From Thiomicrorhabdus sp965602805 (lineage in GTDB: Bacteria > Pseudomonadota > Gammaproteobacteria > Thiomicrospirales > Thiomicrospiraceae): 64,000 bases of DNA. Each line of letters begins with the position of its first letter. Positions within the stretch are counted from its first letter, which is position 1. Shown piece by piece: positions 1 to 8,487 of the stretch. Made by a program: the position numbers and the translations under genes. The stretch covers positions 473,741-537,740 of the forward strand of contig CBFCZK010000001.1 in the NCBI GenBank assembly GCA_965602805.1, in the 5' to 3' direction. The notes under the pieces were generated by a model, which was not told where the DNA came from, ran no database searches, and was given only the letters and a program-made list of their open reading frames with translations.

Positions 1-266
1 CCGTGAGTCGTCTGCATCGTGTTCGTTACGGCAGTTTCACGATTCCTAAAAGCCTACGTAAAGGCAAGACAGAAGAGTTGAGTTGGAAGCAGGTGAATCA
101 ACTTTTAAAATCGGTTGATATTCCTGAAGAAGCGCGCCCAGATATGCGTAATCAAGGCAGTGTGCGCACGACCGTCAGACAAGCCGCCGCTACCAATAAA
201 CAGTTGAGCCGCAAGCAAAAAACGATTCACGACCTCAGTGATGGTACTTTTAAAAGAAGACGTTAA
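1..266 (+). CDS. rluB: 3' end of 23S rRNA pseudouridine synthase RluB (partial)
   Basis: This is the C-terminal part of a gene that begins before the window. The visible 88 residues open with VSRLHRVRYGSFTIPKSLRKG and continue with EELSWKQVNQLLKSVDIPEE, which matches the end of the RluB/RsuA family (E. coli RluB has VSRLIRVRYGDITLPKGL followed by a QVNYLRELVELPPE-like stretch). RluB makes a pseudouridine in helix 89 of 23S rRNA. The tail is basic (ends FKRRR), as is usual for RluB. The GTG at position 3 is an internal valine codon, not a start. The catalytic and S4 domains lie outside the window, so the choice of RluB over RluE/RluF rests on the tail alone. Confidence 0.82.
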   Translation, partial: VSRLHRVRYGSFTIPKSLRKGKTEELSWKQVNQLLKSVDIPEEARPDMRNQGSVRTTVRQAAATNKQLSRKQKTIHDLSDGTFKRRR

Positions 267-361
267 CTCTATTTTTTAAAGTCGAATTTAGTATTCAACA
301 TGGCTTAAGACAAAGCCTTTTTGAGTGCTAAAGTACTTCAAAATCGGATTTAATTGGGTTT

Positions 362-375
362 GAGCAGGCCTGGTC
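362..375. repeat. GACCAGGCCTGGTC-family palindrome, GC-variant (intergenic)
   Basis: The sequence GAGCAGGCCTGGTC, read on the other strand as GACCAGGCCTGCTC, belongs to the 19-copy family of this window. It lies between the convergent ends of rluB and the next minus-strand gene. Confidence 0.8.
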
Positions 376-418
376 ACATTTAAAAACTGAGTGTTTTCGA
401 TGAGTTTTTAATAAGCTA

Positions 419-1015
419 TCAATAAAATGGATCGATAATCTCTATCGATTTAACAAAGACAATTTCACACGCGCCATGCCCCGTATCTGAGCGACTGGTC
501 GAGGTCTTCCATTTCCAGCTGCTGCCACTTTTAACGTCCACTAATATTCCAGAAATGGACACTAAGTCGCCGTTACGGACTCTTTTCAAATCTTCTGCAA
601 TGCTTTCCGTTTCAGGAATCATATGCATATTACCGCTATTAAGTATGATTTCATCTTTGCTAATAGGCAGGTCATCCGTTTGCCATTTATACCAACGGTC
701 TTCTTGCCAAATATCAATTTGTTCTAAGATACTTTCATCCGACATGGGCCCCCATCCTAATGCAAAGTCAAGAGGGGAAAGCCTGGCTTCATAATCAAAG
801 TAGTAACGTTCAGCAGAGATGACTTTCGCGGTAATATCGAAACTGGCTCTGGGGGTCAGTGTATAACCATCAACTCTAAAAGGTCTAAGTGAAGTAGTCT
901 CTTGAGAAGGTAAGCCACCTGCAAAAACACCTGCACCTAGTTTAGGGGCATCAGGAATGTAATAGAAGTGTCGCCAAGCAATCAGCAAGACAATAAGCAG
1001 TACGATTCTTTTCAT
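419..1015 (-). CDS. Uncharacterised exported or membrane-anchored protein
   Basis: I do not recognise a named family. The protein starts MKRIVLLIVLLIAWRHFYYIPD, a signal anchor of about 16 hydrophobic residues, followed by a soluble domain of about 180 residues with no cysteine motif of a lipoprotein. Conserved-looking blocks are LGWGPMSD, NMHMIP and HGACEIVFV. A longer reading from 1075 adds 20 residues (MSIKRFIIIKNNAFND...) that would place a hydrophilic stretch before the signal, so the start at 1015 is preferred; neither start has a good ribosome binding site. It is likely to act in the periplasm or on the outer face of the inner membrane. It stands alone between rluB and slyX. Confidence 0.6.
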   Translation of the reverse strand: MKRIVLLIVLLIAWRHFYYIPDAPKLGAGVFAGGLPSQETTSLRPFRVDGYTLTPRASFDITAKVISAERYYFDYEARLSPLDFALGWGPMSDESILEQIDIWQEDRWYKWQTDDLPISKDEIILNSGNMHMIPETESIAEDLKRVRNGDLVSISGILVDVKSGSSWKWKTSTSRSDTGHGACEIVFVKSIEIIDPFY

Positions 1016-1115
1016 TATATTGAGTCTATCATTAAACGCGTTGTTTTTAATGATAATAAAGCGCTTAATCGACATTTTAATGGCTTTTTAAAGCGCATAT
1101 GTAGTTTATAGAGTA

Positions 1116-1385
1116 TTAATAATGCGGAGGCGGGGTTTCATCTTCAGGTCTTTTGATGCCGCTTTGTCCGGCTTCTGCTCTTAACGCCTTTAGATAATCT
1201 GATAACAGTGTCATTTTATTTTGAAGACTTTGAATCTCCAAATGTTGCTGCACAATGGTTTTTTCCATCGCTTCTATACTGTCTTCTTGAAAAGTCTGAT
1301 TTATTTCAAGTGTCTGAACCTGCTCGCTGAGTGCCTGTAGCCTGCCTTGAGTGCTAGATTCCGTAATTGTCTTATTTGAATTCAT
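1116..1385 (-). CDS. slyX: SlyX family protein
   Basis: A small 89-residue protein made almost wholly of a heptad-repeat coiled coil (LSEQVQTLEINQTFQEDSIEAM and following) and ending in PPPHY, the classic SlyX tail. SlyX is widespread in gammaproteobacteria and its molecular role is unknown. The gene follows the M61 peptidase with a one-base gap, so the two are surely co-transcribed and probably translationally coupled. Confidence 0.88.
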   Translation of the reverse strand: MNSNKTITESSTQGRLQALSEQVQTLEINQTFQEDSIEAMEKTIVQQHLEIQSLQNKMTLLSDYLKALRAEAGQSGIKRPEDETPPPHY

Positions 1386-1386
1386 T

Positions 1387-3210
1387 TTAGGTCAACCATT
1401 TAATGTCGTTTATAGGCTTGCTTGCTGTTTCAATAAGTGTGACTCGATCCGCTAGCGCGGGCGTTAAATGCACAGCGCAGCTTCTTAACTCATCTCTTCT
1501 AAAGTAATGACATTGCCAAGGCGTATTCTCCGGGCTTCGCTTCAGGCGTTGTTGAAGTTGTGATTGATTACTGATTTTGACACCATTAATAGAAATTAAC
1601 TCATCACCGGCTGACAAGCCTGCTTTATGCGCGGGTCTATCATTCCAAACATGGGTGATTTTCACGGTTTGTTGAAGGGTATCTGCTATATTTGCTCCGA
1701 ATTGCAAATTAACAGAAGCATCTTCAGAGCCGATTACCCCCCCTAGGTCGCTTAAAGCTGTCGGCTGACGTAAATTGAACTCAATGCCAACGTCTTTAAA
1801 CAAAGCCTCAAATGGCAGGTCTTCTGTGCCGTTCAAATAACGGTTGAAGAACTCTGTTAAATCTATTCCAGAAACCTCTGAACAAAGCGCTTCAATCTGA
1901 CCTTCTTGCAAACCAATTCCGGTTTTACCAAAGTATTGCCATAAATGCAGTAGAACGTCATCCAGTGATTTCTGTCCTTGGGTCTGCTGACGAATGGTTA
2001 AGTCGAGACCCAAAGCAATCAGGCTACCTTTGGTGTAGTAACTAATAATCGCATTGGGGGCATTCTCATCCTGCTGATAGAATTTTGTCCAAGTTAGTAA
2101 ACTAGATTCCGACACTGATTGCTGAAAACGACCGGGCATGCGATAGACACGCGTCATCTGTTTGGCTAACAAATTTAGGTAGGTTTCACTGTCGACCAGG
2201 CCTGCTCGTTTTAAAATCAAACCATCATAATAAGAGGTTATGCCTTCAAACCACCAAAGCTGATTGGTATACACAGGTTCTTTTAAATCGGCACTCTGGT
2301 AGATTTCGGGCTGAATACGTTTGACGTTCCAAGTATGGAAATACTCATGGCTGCACAGCTCTAAAAACTGTAAATAACCATCGCTGGCTTTTTCCATGCC
2401 TATATAAGGTAGGTCATCACGACTGCACATTAACGCGGTAGAGTTACTATGTTCCAGCCCACCATAATCACTGCCAGTTACCATGACTTGAAAGAGGTAG
2501 TTTTGCATCGGAGCCGGTTCTCCGAACAACTTTATTTCATACTCACAAATCTTAATAAGATCTGTTTTCAGCCGTTCAGCGTCCAATTCAAACAGTCCCG
2601 TTAAGACCACTTTATGTGGCACGCCACAGGCTTCAAACTCTATTTCAGTGTAGGTGCCGAGTTCAAAAGGGTGGTCTATTAGACTATTATAATCTGTAGC
2701 TTGATAGCTTCCGAAGCCGTGTTTATCAATGTGTGTCGCTTCAAGACCCGTGGCAACTTTCCAGCCGTTTTCCTTGGTGAAATCAGTCGTAAGAAGTTCC
2801 AGACGACAGGCTTTATCACGTTGACCATCGACCGCTAAAAAGACAGATGTGCCATTAAAAAACGCATGACTTTCATCAAAATGCGCTCCCCGCACAGATA
2901 GGTCCCAAGCATACACCTGATAACGTAAGGTTACTGGCTGACCATTACCCGCAAACTGCCATGTCGATTTATCAATCAACGACAGTTCGATGGATTCATT
3001 TTTGTCATTCGTAGCTTTTAAGTCAATGAGGTGTTTTGAGAAATCACGAATCAAATAACTTCCGGGAATCCAGTTGGGTAAGCTGACTTGCTGATAAGGC
3101 TGAATAGGCGCTTCAATCGTCAAAGTGACTTCAAATAAGTGTCCCTTTGGATCTTTGGGCTTAATGCTGTAATGATGGGCGATTTCGGGCTTAGTTCGTT
3201 TTGTAGTCAC
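1387..3210 (-). CDS. M61 family metallopeptidase (glycyl aminopeptidase) with PDZ domain
   Basis: 607 residues without a signal peptide. An N-terminal beta domain (about 1-190) precedes the zinc site HEYFH at residues 288-292; the third ligand is probably Glu322 in WWFEG. This arrangement defines peptidase family M61. A PDZ domain follows near residues 505-585 (DRPAHKAGLSAGDELISING). Family members remove N-terminal glycine or alanine from peptides and are thought to act in the cytoplasm. It is the first gene of a two-gene unit with slyX. Codons for RAGLVDS at 2194-2207 carry a copy of the palindromic repeat GACCAGGCCTGCTC. Length and motifs are normal for the family. Confidence 0.9.
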   Translation of the reverse strand: MTTKRTKPEIAHHYSIKPKDPKGHLFEVTLTIEAPIQPYQQVSLPNWIPGSYLIRDFSKHLIDLKATNDKNESIELSLIDKSTWQFAGNGQPVTLRYQVYAWDLSVRGAHFDESHAFFNGTSVFLAVDGQRDKACRLELLTTDFTKENGWKVATGLEATHIDKHGFGSYQATDYNSLIDHPFELGTYTEIEFEACGVPHKVVLTGLFELDAERLKTDLIKICEYEIKLFGEPAPMQNYLFQVMVTGSDYGGLEHSNSTALMCSRDDLPYIGMEKASDGYLQFLELCSHEYFHTWNVKRIQPEIYQSADLKEPVYTNQLWWFEGITSYYDGLILKRAGLVDSETYLNLLAKQMTRVYRMPGRFQQSVSESSLLTWTKFYQQDENAPNAIISYYTKGSLIALGLDLTIRQQTQGQKSLDDVLLHLWQYFGKTGIGLQEGQIEALCSEVSGIDLTEFFNRYLNGTEDLPFEALFKDVGIEFNLRQPTALSDLGGVIGSEDASVNLQFGANIADTLQQTVKITHVWNDRPAHKAGLSAGDELISINGVKISNQSQLQQRLKRSPENTPWQCHYFRRDELRSCAVHLTPALADRVTLIETASKPINDIKWLT

Positions 3211-3409
3211 TTGGCTTATCTTTATAAGGTTATTTCAATATTTGAATTATAGAGTCTTTTGGATTCTAAGCGATAAAAGTTTGCTCGGGCTAAGTGCTTA
3301 AAATGACACCTAACCCTTTTAGATATAAAGGGTTAGGAAGTTTAATGTCATGATTCAATAGGCGTTAGGCAGGGCTTAGATAGAGCTTATCTGAGAAGAA
3401 TAGCTCTGA

Positions 3410-4429
3410 CTACTTTTCTGACACAGGGGTTGATGTTACGTCGCTGGTCGCGGGTGGTGCTGGGTGGGCAACGCAGAGTTGTTTGTTCTTAATTGCTATT
3501 AGAGTTTTAATCGTAAGGTGCAATACTAAGGCTGAGACGAGCAATAGAAAGAAACTGGCGAGAATGGCGAACAACATAAAATGTAAATGTTGATACATAA
3601 TGAAACTCGCCACCGTAATAGCACCTAATGGAAAGGTGTAAGCCCACCATGACAAGGCAAAAGGAACGCGTATAAAACGAGTCGCTTGACTGAGTAAGAG
3701 AATCGTTAAAAACAGCGCAATATAGTATAAAACACGTGCAAAATCATCAACACCTTGGTGACCTGTTAGCGTCATGTAGGAGATAAAGCCGACTGCAGGA
3801 GGCGCAATCAAAATAAACAGAGTAGGCTCAAGCATCTTCACCAGTGGAGGATGAAAGAACAAGCGATACATGACGATACTGTTTAAAATCAACCAGAAAA
3901 TTAGACCTATGCTAAAGAAGAACCAGCCTAGCTCAATATGAGAAAAATCTGGGGCGCCTAAAGGGATAAGAATATTGCCAACCACAGGAATAAACCAAGC
4001 AGGGTTCATGTGAGTGATTTGCCATTTTTCGTGATGAATCCAGTTGTTCATTATATAGAGTAATAAGCCAAACTGGATAATCGCGCCCAAGTGCCATAAT
4101 AGACTCGCCATTTCAGGCATGGATGTTTTATAAAGCAGGCTGAGTAATACCAGGCTGATGCTAAAGGTTGGGAAAAAGTGTAAGGCGATTGGGTGGTTTA
4201 GATCTTGACGAACGGCTGCTGGATATTTAAAGGCTTTAGTTAAGTAGGTCAGGGTAATCAGTATGAAAAACAGCGTCGTTAACAAGGTTAAAACCTGATA
4301 AAACAGAGGGCTAAGACCTAGAAGCTCATGTGCTTTGATAAAGCCCAGAGTCAGGCCGCTAAATCCCATAATAGCGCCAAATAGGCTAATGGGAAAGTAG
4401 GAGAGTCTTGCCGATAGAGTATTGTCCAT
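3410..4429 (-). CDS. TDT/SLAC1-family transporter (TehA-like), copy 1
   Basis: 339 residues with about ten hydrophobic helices and the SLAC1/TehA pattern (LSYFPISLFGAIMGFSGLTLG at the N-terminus and HMNPAWFIPVVGNILIPLGAPD in the middle). This family moves small anions, such as chloride, tellurite, sulfite or C4-dicarboxylates, through the inner membrane; the substrate cannot be told from sequence. It is divergently oriented from a paralogue at 4809-5834, with a MITE-like insertion in the shared upstream region. The hydrophilic C-terminal tail (AHPAPPATSDVTSTPVSEK) is not part of the channel fold. Confidence 0.82.
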   Translation of the reverse strand: MDNTLSARLSYFPISLFGAIMGFSGLTLGFIKAHELLGLSPLFYQVLTLLTTLFFILITLTYLTKAFKYPAAVRQDLNHPIALHFFPTFSISLVLLSLLYKTSMPEMASLLWHLGAIIQFGLLLYIMNNWIHHEKWQITHMNPAWFIPVVGNILIPLGAPDFSHIELGWFFFSIGLIFWLILNSIVMYRLFFHPPLVKMLEPTLFILIAPPAVGFISYMTLTGHQGVDDFARVLYYIALFLTILLLSQATRFIRVPFALSWWAYTFPLGAITVASFIMYQHLHFMLFAILASFFLLLVSALVLHLTIKTLIAIKNKQLCVAHPAPPATSDVTSTPVSEK

Positions 4430-4462
4430 ACGTAACCTTTTTCTGAGTTGTTTTATCTAAGT

Positions 4463-4621
4463 GAGACCTTTGCACGAGTGGCTGCACAAATAAAAATGGT
4501 TAAAAATCACCTAAATTTCGTTCTAAAACTTGCCAATAGCCAGCTATTACCTACATTTTACGCCTTATTTAGACAATTTTGACCTCATTTTTCTCTCGCG
4601 CCCCACTCGTGCAAAGGTCTC
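4463..4621. mobile_element. MITE-like element with perfect 19-bp terminal inverted repeats
   Basis: GAGACCTTTGCACGAGTGG at 4463-4481 is matched exactly in inverted orientation by CCACTCGTGCAAAGGTCTC at 4603-4621. The 159-bp unit is bounded by direct copies of TAAGT (4458-4462 and 4622-4626), as expected for a target-site duplication. It holds no open reading frame of note. The ends resemble termini I recall for IS4/IS5-type elements, but I cannot verify the family here. It sits between the divergent start codons of the two TDT transporter genes and so may affect their promoters. Confidence 0.82.
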
Positions 4622-4808
4622 TAAGTTAGTTTCTTTAAGTTGGCTTTAAAAGCTTGAATTCAAGAATTCACACTTGAACAGATTAAGTCTTAGTCTGTAA
4701 GTTGTACAGGGGCTTTCAGTAATAAATTCATAAAATCGGCTTAAAACTCTCATTTTTGCTTAAAAGCTTTTTATAATGAATTAACTTACTTATTGAATCT
4801 CTGTTTCT

Positions 4809-5834
4809 ATGCGCCTTCATTATATGCCCTCCATTCTTTATTTTGGTATGCCAATGGGTCTTATTGGTGCTGGATTAAATGCTCAACATCTGTCTGAACT
4901 ACTGGATTTACATAATGATATCGCCTCTTGGCTGTTATTTTATGGCTGGTTGAGTTTGGCGATTGTTGGCGGACACTATATAAAGAATTTACTGGGTGGT
5001 CAGCGCAAAAACCTACAGCAAGAGTGGCAACATCCCTTTACGCGTAGCTTCTTTCCAGCGATTACCTTAACGTTACTGCTGCTTATCCTAAGTTTACAAC
5101 CTTACTTCCAGCGTTTGGAAATTGACCAGGCCTGGTTAACGTCTGTTTATTTTGTCATTGTTGGCTTGCATTTCTTGCTTAATATTCAGCTGGTTAATAG
5201 CTGGCTGTTTCGAGAGGATTTGCAGATCACACATCATAAGCCGACCTGGTTTATTCTGTTATCTGGAAATTTCATGGTGGTTATTGCAGGTGTGCAATTG
5301 GTTGATTTACAGGCTTTACCTGGCTGGTATGAACTCTTATGGTTATTTTTCTCCATGGGATTATTACTCTGGTTGACCTTTACTGTTTCGCTATTTTACC
5401 GCCTGTTTTTTGAAAGTCCGCTGCAACAGAATATGCGTCCCAGCCTATTTATTTTTTTAGCGCCACCTTCATTGGCCGTCATTGCATCGCTGATGTTAAC
5501 AGAAGACAGTATCGCGATCAGTGGCGTAACCAGTCTTGCCATCTCTGAGAGTCTTAGTCCATTAATCTGGATTTTGTATAGTTTTGCCACGTTAATGTTG
5601 TCACTGTGGATTACGTTAGGACGTTTCTTTTATCAATGCGGACTGTCGATGGCGGGGTGGGCGTATGTTTATCCTTTGGCCGCTTATGGGTTAGCGACGC
5701 AGTATATGGCCATGCAGTTAAACAGTTCATTGTTAACCGTTGCCAGTGTTTTCATTTTTATAATGACTCTCATTTTGGCGAGCCTTTTATCAACCTGGCT
5801 CGTCAAGCAAGCTTTCAATAAAGTGATTGATTAA
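4809..5834 (+). CDS. TDT/SLAC1-family transporter (TehA-like), copy 2
   Basis: 341 residues with about ten membrane helices and the same layout as the divergent copy 1: MPSILYFGMPMGLIGAGLNAQ at the start, QITHHKPTWFILLSGNFMVVIAG in the middle, and LFIFLAPPSLAVIASLM. The block ITH.(K/N)P.WF...GN is shared by the two proteins, so they are diverged paralogues. It should be an inner-membrane anion channel or carrier of unknown substrate. No clear ribosome binding site precedes the ATG. A copy of the palindromic repeat (5124-5137) encodes DQAWLT within a membrane segment. The gene is followed 81 bases later by gltX. Confidence 0.82.
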   Translation: MRLHYMPSILYFGMPMGLIGAGLNAQHLSELLDLHNDIASWLLFYGWLSLAIVGGHYIKNLLGGQRKNLQQEWQHPFTRSFFPAITLTLLLLILSLQPYFQRLEIDQAWLTSVYFVIVGLHFLLNIQLVNSWLFREDLQITHHKPTWFILLSGNFMVVIAGVQLVDLQALPGWYELLWLFFSMGLLLWLTFTVSLFYRLFFESPLQQNMRPSLFIFLAPPSLAVIASLMLTEDSIAISGVTSLAISESLSPLIWILYSFATLMLSLWITLGRFFYQCGLSMAGWAYVYPLAAYGLATQYMAMQLNSSLLTVASVFIFIMTLILASLLSTWLVKQAFNKVID

Positions 5835-5915
5835 TCCATCTTATTCATCACTATTTTTCAACTAAACAACCACTTCACAGTTTATAATACGGCCTTTATC
5901 CTACTTATTAATTGA

Positions 5916-7340
5916 ATGGTGTTCCCTGTGATTCGTACTCGTTTTGCCCCTAGCCCAACTGGCTATCTACATATTGGTGGTGTTAGAACCGCGCTTTATT
6001 CTTGGTTATATGCCAAAAAACTAGGCGGAGAGTTCACATTACGTATTGAAGACACCGATTTAGAACGCTCTACAGAAGAGTCTGTCAATGCCATTCTAGA
6101 GGGCATGAGCTGGTTGGGTTTAGATTACGACCAAGGGCCTATTTATCAGACACATCGTTTTGAACGCTATAAAGAAGTCATCCAAGATCTATTCAAAAAG
6201 AACTTAGCCTATTACTGCTACGCCACACCAGAAGAGCTAGATGTAATGCGTGAAGCTCAAAAGGCTGCAGGTGAAAAGCCACGTTATGATGGTCGCTACC
6301 GTGATTTCACAGGTGAACCACCAGCAGGCATTGATCCGGTCATCCGTTTTAAAAATCCGCTGGATGGTGTTGTGGTCATTGATGATTTGGTAAAAGGCGA
6401 AGTCACGGTTGCCAATAAAGAGTTAGACGATTTGGTCATCTCCCGTTCTGATGGCACGCCAACCTATAACCTTACTGTCGTTGTTGATGACTGGGACATG
6501 GGCATGACCCAAGTTATTCGTGGAGACGATCACCTAAACAACACGCCGCGCCAAATCAATCTTTATAAAGCGATTGGTGCAGAAGTCCCTAAATTTGCAC
6601 ATATCCCAATGGTATTGGGTGAAGATGGCAGCCGTTTGTCTAAACGCCATGGCGCCGTCAGCGTATTACAGTATAAAGAAGAAGGTTTCTTACCTGAAGC
6701 GCTATTGAACTATCTAGTACGTTTAGGCTGGTCACATGGCGACCAAGAGATTTTCACGATGGATGAAATGGTTGAGTATTTTGATTTGAATAACGTCAAT
6801 AGCTCGCCGTCTACCTTTGACCACACCAAACTAACATGGGTTAACGAACAGCATATTAAAGTGGCTAGCCCAGAACACCTTGCACGCTATGTTGCTCCAT
6901 TTGTCGCACAACAGGGCTGTGATTTATCGCAAGGTCCCGAGTTGGTTGACGTTGCCAACTTGTTAAGAGATCGTGCTAAAACGCTTATAGAGATGGCTGA
7001 AGGTTCTGTCTATTTCTATCAAGACTTTGAAGTATTTGAACCGGGTGCGGCTAAAAAGCATCTTCGCCCTGTGGCTGAAGACGCTCTGAGAATGCTATTG
7101 GAAAGACTTGAGAGCCTAGCGGATTGGAAAGCAGAAGCAATTCACGCCGAAATCAATGCAACGGCAGAGACTCTTGAACTTGGAATGGGTAAAGTAGGCA
7201 TGCCATTAAGAGTTGCCGTTACAGGTGGCGGCCAATCGCCAGCAATCGATGCGACCGCAGAGTTAATTGGTAAGCCGCGTTGTATTGCGCGTATTAATAT
7301 GGCGTTAGAGTTTATTGAAGCCAGAAAGTCTGCTAAATAG
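5916..7340 (+). CDS. gltX: Glutamyl-tRNA synthetase
   Basis: 474 residues of a class I aminoacyl-tRNA synthetase that charges tRNA-Glu with glutamate in the cytoplasm. The HIGH-like motif is in RFAPSPTGYLHIGGVRTALY near residues 9-28, and the KMSKS-like motif is DGSRLSKRHGAVSV near residue 240. The full anticodon-binding half is present and the length is normal. The start could be ATG 5916 or, closer to the family consensus (MIRTRFAPSPTG), GTG 5928; neither has a strong ribosome binding site. A rho-independent terminator follows at 7394-7425. Two tRNA-Glu genes lie just downstream. Confidence 0.97.
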   Translation: MVFPVIRTRFAPSPTGYLHIGGVRTALYSWLYAKKLGGEFTLRIEDTDLERSTEESVNAILEGMSWLGLDYDQGPIYQTHRFERYKEVIQDLFKKNLAYYCYATPEELDVMREAQKAAGEKPRYDGRYRDFTGEPPAGIDPVIRFKNPLDGVVVIDDLVKGEVTVANKELDDLVISRSDGTPTYNLTVVVDDWDMGMTQVIRGDDHLNNTPRQINLYKAIGAEVPKFAHIPMVLGEDGSRLSKRHGAVSVLQYKEEGFLPEALLNYLVRLGWSHGDQEIFTMDEMVEYFDLNNVNSSPSTFDHTKLTWVNEQHIKVASPEHLARYVAPFVAQQGCDLSQGPELVDVANLLRDRAKTLIEMAEGSVYFYQDFEVFEPGAAKKHLRPVAEDALRMLLERLESLADWKAEAIHAEINATAETLELGMGKVGMPLRVAVTGGGQSPAIDATAELIGKPRCIARINMALEFIEARKSAK

Positions 7341-7393
7341 AATCACTATCGACTTGTTAGAGGCCACGATTTAAAAAAACTGTGCGGAAAGGG

Positions 7394-7425
7394 GAGTCCT
7401 ATCGTTTGATTGGACTCTTTTTTTT
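7394..7425 (+). terminator. gltX: Rho-independent terminator after gltX
   Basis: GAGTCC pairs with GGACTC (7394-7399 with 7412-7417), with a further ATC/GAT pair inside, and is followed directly by a run of eight T. Confidence 0.85.
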
Positions 7426-7571
7426 GCATTTTTTTTGTTAAAGGCAAGTAACAAGGCAGGTTTTTTCGCATTAATAAAGGGATTAATGAGAGTGCCTAAA
7501 CCAAAAATCAATCGCTTAGCAATGTTTAAAGAAATTTTACAAAAAAGTCACTTCTTTTTGCAAATTAAGGC

Positions 7572-7599
7572 TTGACGATAAGTGCCAACTCTATATAAT
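7572..7599 (+). promoter_or_regulatory. Sigma-70 promoter of the tRNA cluster
   Basis: TTGACG at 7572-7577 and a perfect TATAAT at 7594-7599 are separated by 16 bases. The first tRNA begins 17 bases downstream of the -10 box. The upstream sequence is A/T-rich. Confidence 0.8.
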
Positions 7600-7616
7600 A
7601 CGCCACATCAGCTCGA

Positions 7617-7692
7617 GGGGCTATAGCTCAGCTGGGAGAGCGCAACACTGGCAGTGTTGAGGTCAGCGGTTCGATCCCGCTTAGCTCCACCA
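7617..7692 (+). tRNA. tRNA-Ala (GGC)
   Basis: A complete cloverleaf: acceptor GGGGCTA pairs with TAGCTCC (one G.U), the anticodon loop CTGGCAG gives anticodon GGC, TTCGATC is in the T loop, and CCA is encoded at 7690-7692. It is the first gene of a four-tRNA cluster. Confidence 0.95.
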
Positions 7693-7805
7693 AGTTTGAT
7701 AACTGTAGTCTCAGTGAAGACCCTCTAGGCCGGGTTGTTAAGTAGCTGATACAACTATTGATTTTTAATGATATGTTTACATAGATTTAAGATCACATTA
7801 TGTGC

Positions 7806-7881
7806 GTCCTGTTCGTCTAGTGGCCTAGGACACCGCCCTTTCACGGCGGTAACAGGGGTTCGACTCCCCTACGGGACGCCA
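7806..7881 (+). tRNA. tRNA-Glu (TTC), copy 1
   Basis: A complete cloverleaf with anticodon loop CTTTCAC (anticodon TTC) and encoded CCA. It differs from copy 2 at 8231 only at the fifth base, where T makes a G.U pair in the acceptor stem. Confidence 0.95.
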
Positions 7882-7887
7882 CAATTT

Positions 7888-7962
7888 GCGGGAATAGCTC
7901 AGCGGTAGAGCACAACCTTGCCAAGGTTGGGGTCGCGAGTTCGATCCTCGTTTCCCGCTCCA
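7888..7962 (+). tRNA. tRNA-Gly (GCC)
   Basis: Acceptor GCGGGAA pairs with TTCCCGC, the anticodon loop TTGCCAA gives GCC, and CCA is encoded at the 3' end. It lies six bases after tRNA-Glu copy 1. Confidence 0.95.
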
Positions 7963-8230
7963 TATTTAAGTAGGTTGAAAAGAGTACACTAGGCCGTGCG
8001 TTGACTTTCAATCGACTGTTTGTTGAGATACAAACACTGTAAAACCAGTTGTTTATTCAACCAGTTTTACAAATCAGCATGCTAAGAACAAGCTTAGAAA
8101 TAAGCCGTTTTTAGCAACTCGCTTGATCTGATTTTTCTAGTTCTAACGGTAGTAGGGCGCATATGAAAGTATGTAACCAATGACTCATTAAGAAATAGAT
8201 ATAAAGAAGATCAAGAGAGTGCTAAAAAAT

Positions 8231-8306
8231 GTCCCGTTCGTCTAGTGGCCTAGGACACCGCCCTTTCACGGCGGTAACAGGGGTTCGACTCCCCTACGGG
8301 ACGCCA
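8231..8306 (+). tRNA. tRNA-Glu (TTC), copy 2
   Basis: A complete cloverleaf with anticodon TTC and encoded CCA. The acceptor GTCCCGT pairs fully with ACGGGAC. It is 268 bases after tRNA-Gly, and a terminator follows at once, so it may be the end of the same transcript. Confidence 0.95.
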
Positions 8307-8316
8307 CATTCTAAAG

Positions 8317-8349
8317 CCCGCAACGAGATTTCTTGTTGCGGGTTTTTTT
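8317..8349 (+). terminator. Rho-independent terminator of the tRNA cluster
   Basis: CCCGCAAC (8317-8324) pairs with GTTGCGGG (8335-8342), followed by seven T. Confidence 0.92.
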
Positions 8350-8384
8350 ATGCCTAAAATAAAGCATAAAGCCAAAACCCATTC

Positions 8385-8398
8385 AACCAGGCCTGGTC
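8385..8398. repeat. ACCAGGCCTGGT palindrome (intergenic)
   Basis: A perfect 12-bp core ACCAGGCCTGGT (8386-8397) between the tRNA cluster and the 3' end of relA. It is a member of the 19-copy family. Confidence 0.85.
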
Positions 8399-8487
8399 AA
8401 ACTGCCTTGCAGTTGTTTTAGGGTTAAGAGAAACTAAGGTGGACAAAAATAGGTTTACTGAGGGCGAGCGATACTCGAGCCACTAAT

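Noticed and set aside
3..120. C-terminal stretch GSFTIPKSL...EELSWKQVNQLL resembling the end of an IS66 TnpB protein.
   Set aside because: The longer match VSRLHRVRYG...LPxE plus a basic tail fits RluB much better, over the whole visible part.
5396..5821. Several open frames of 60-75 codons inside the second TDT gene on other frames.
   Set aside because: They are shadows of a clear membrane-protein gene and have no ribosome binding sites or conserved features.
7994..8075. Possible hairpin GTAAAACCAGTTG / CAACCAGTTTTAC between tRNA genes.
   Set aside because: Two internal mismatches and no T run; it is more likely chance or a degenerate repeat.
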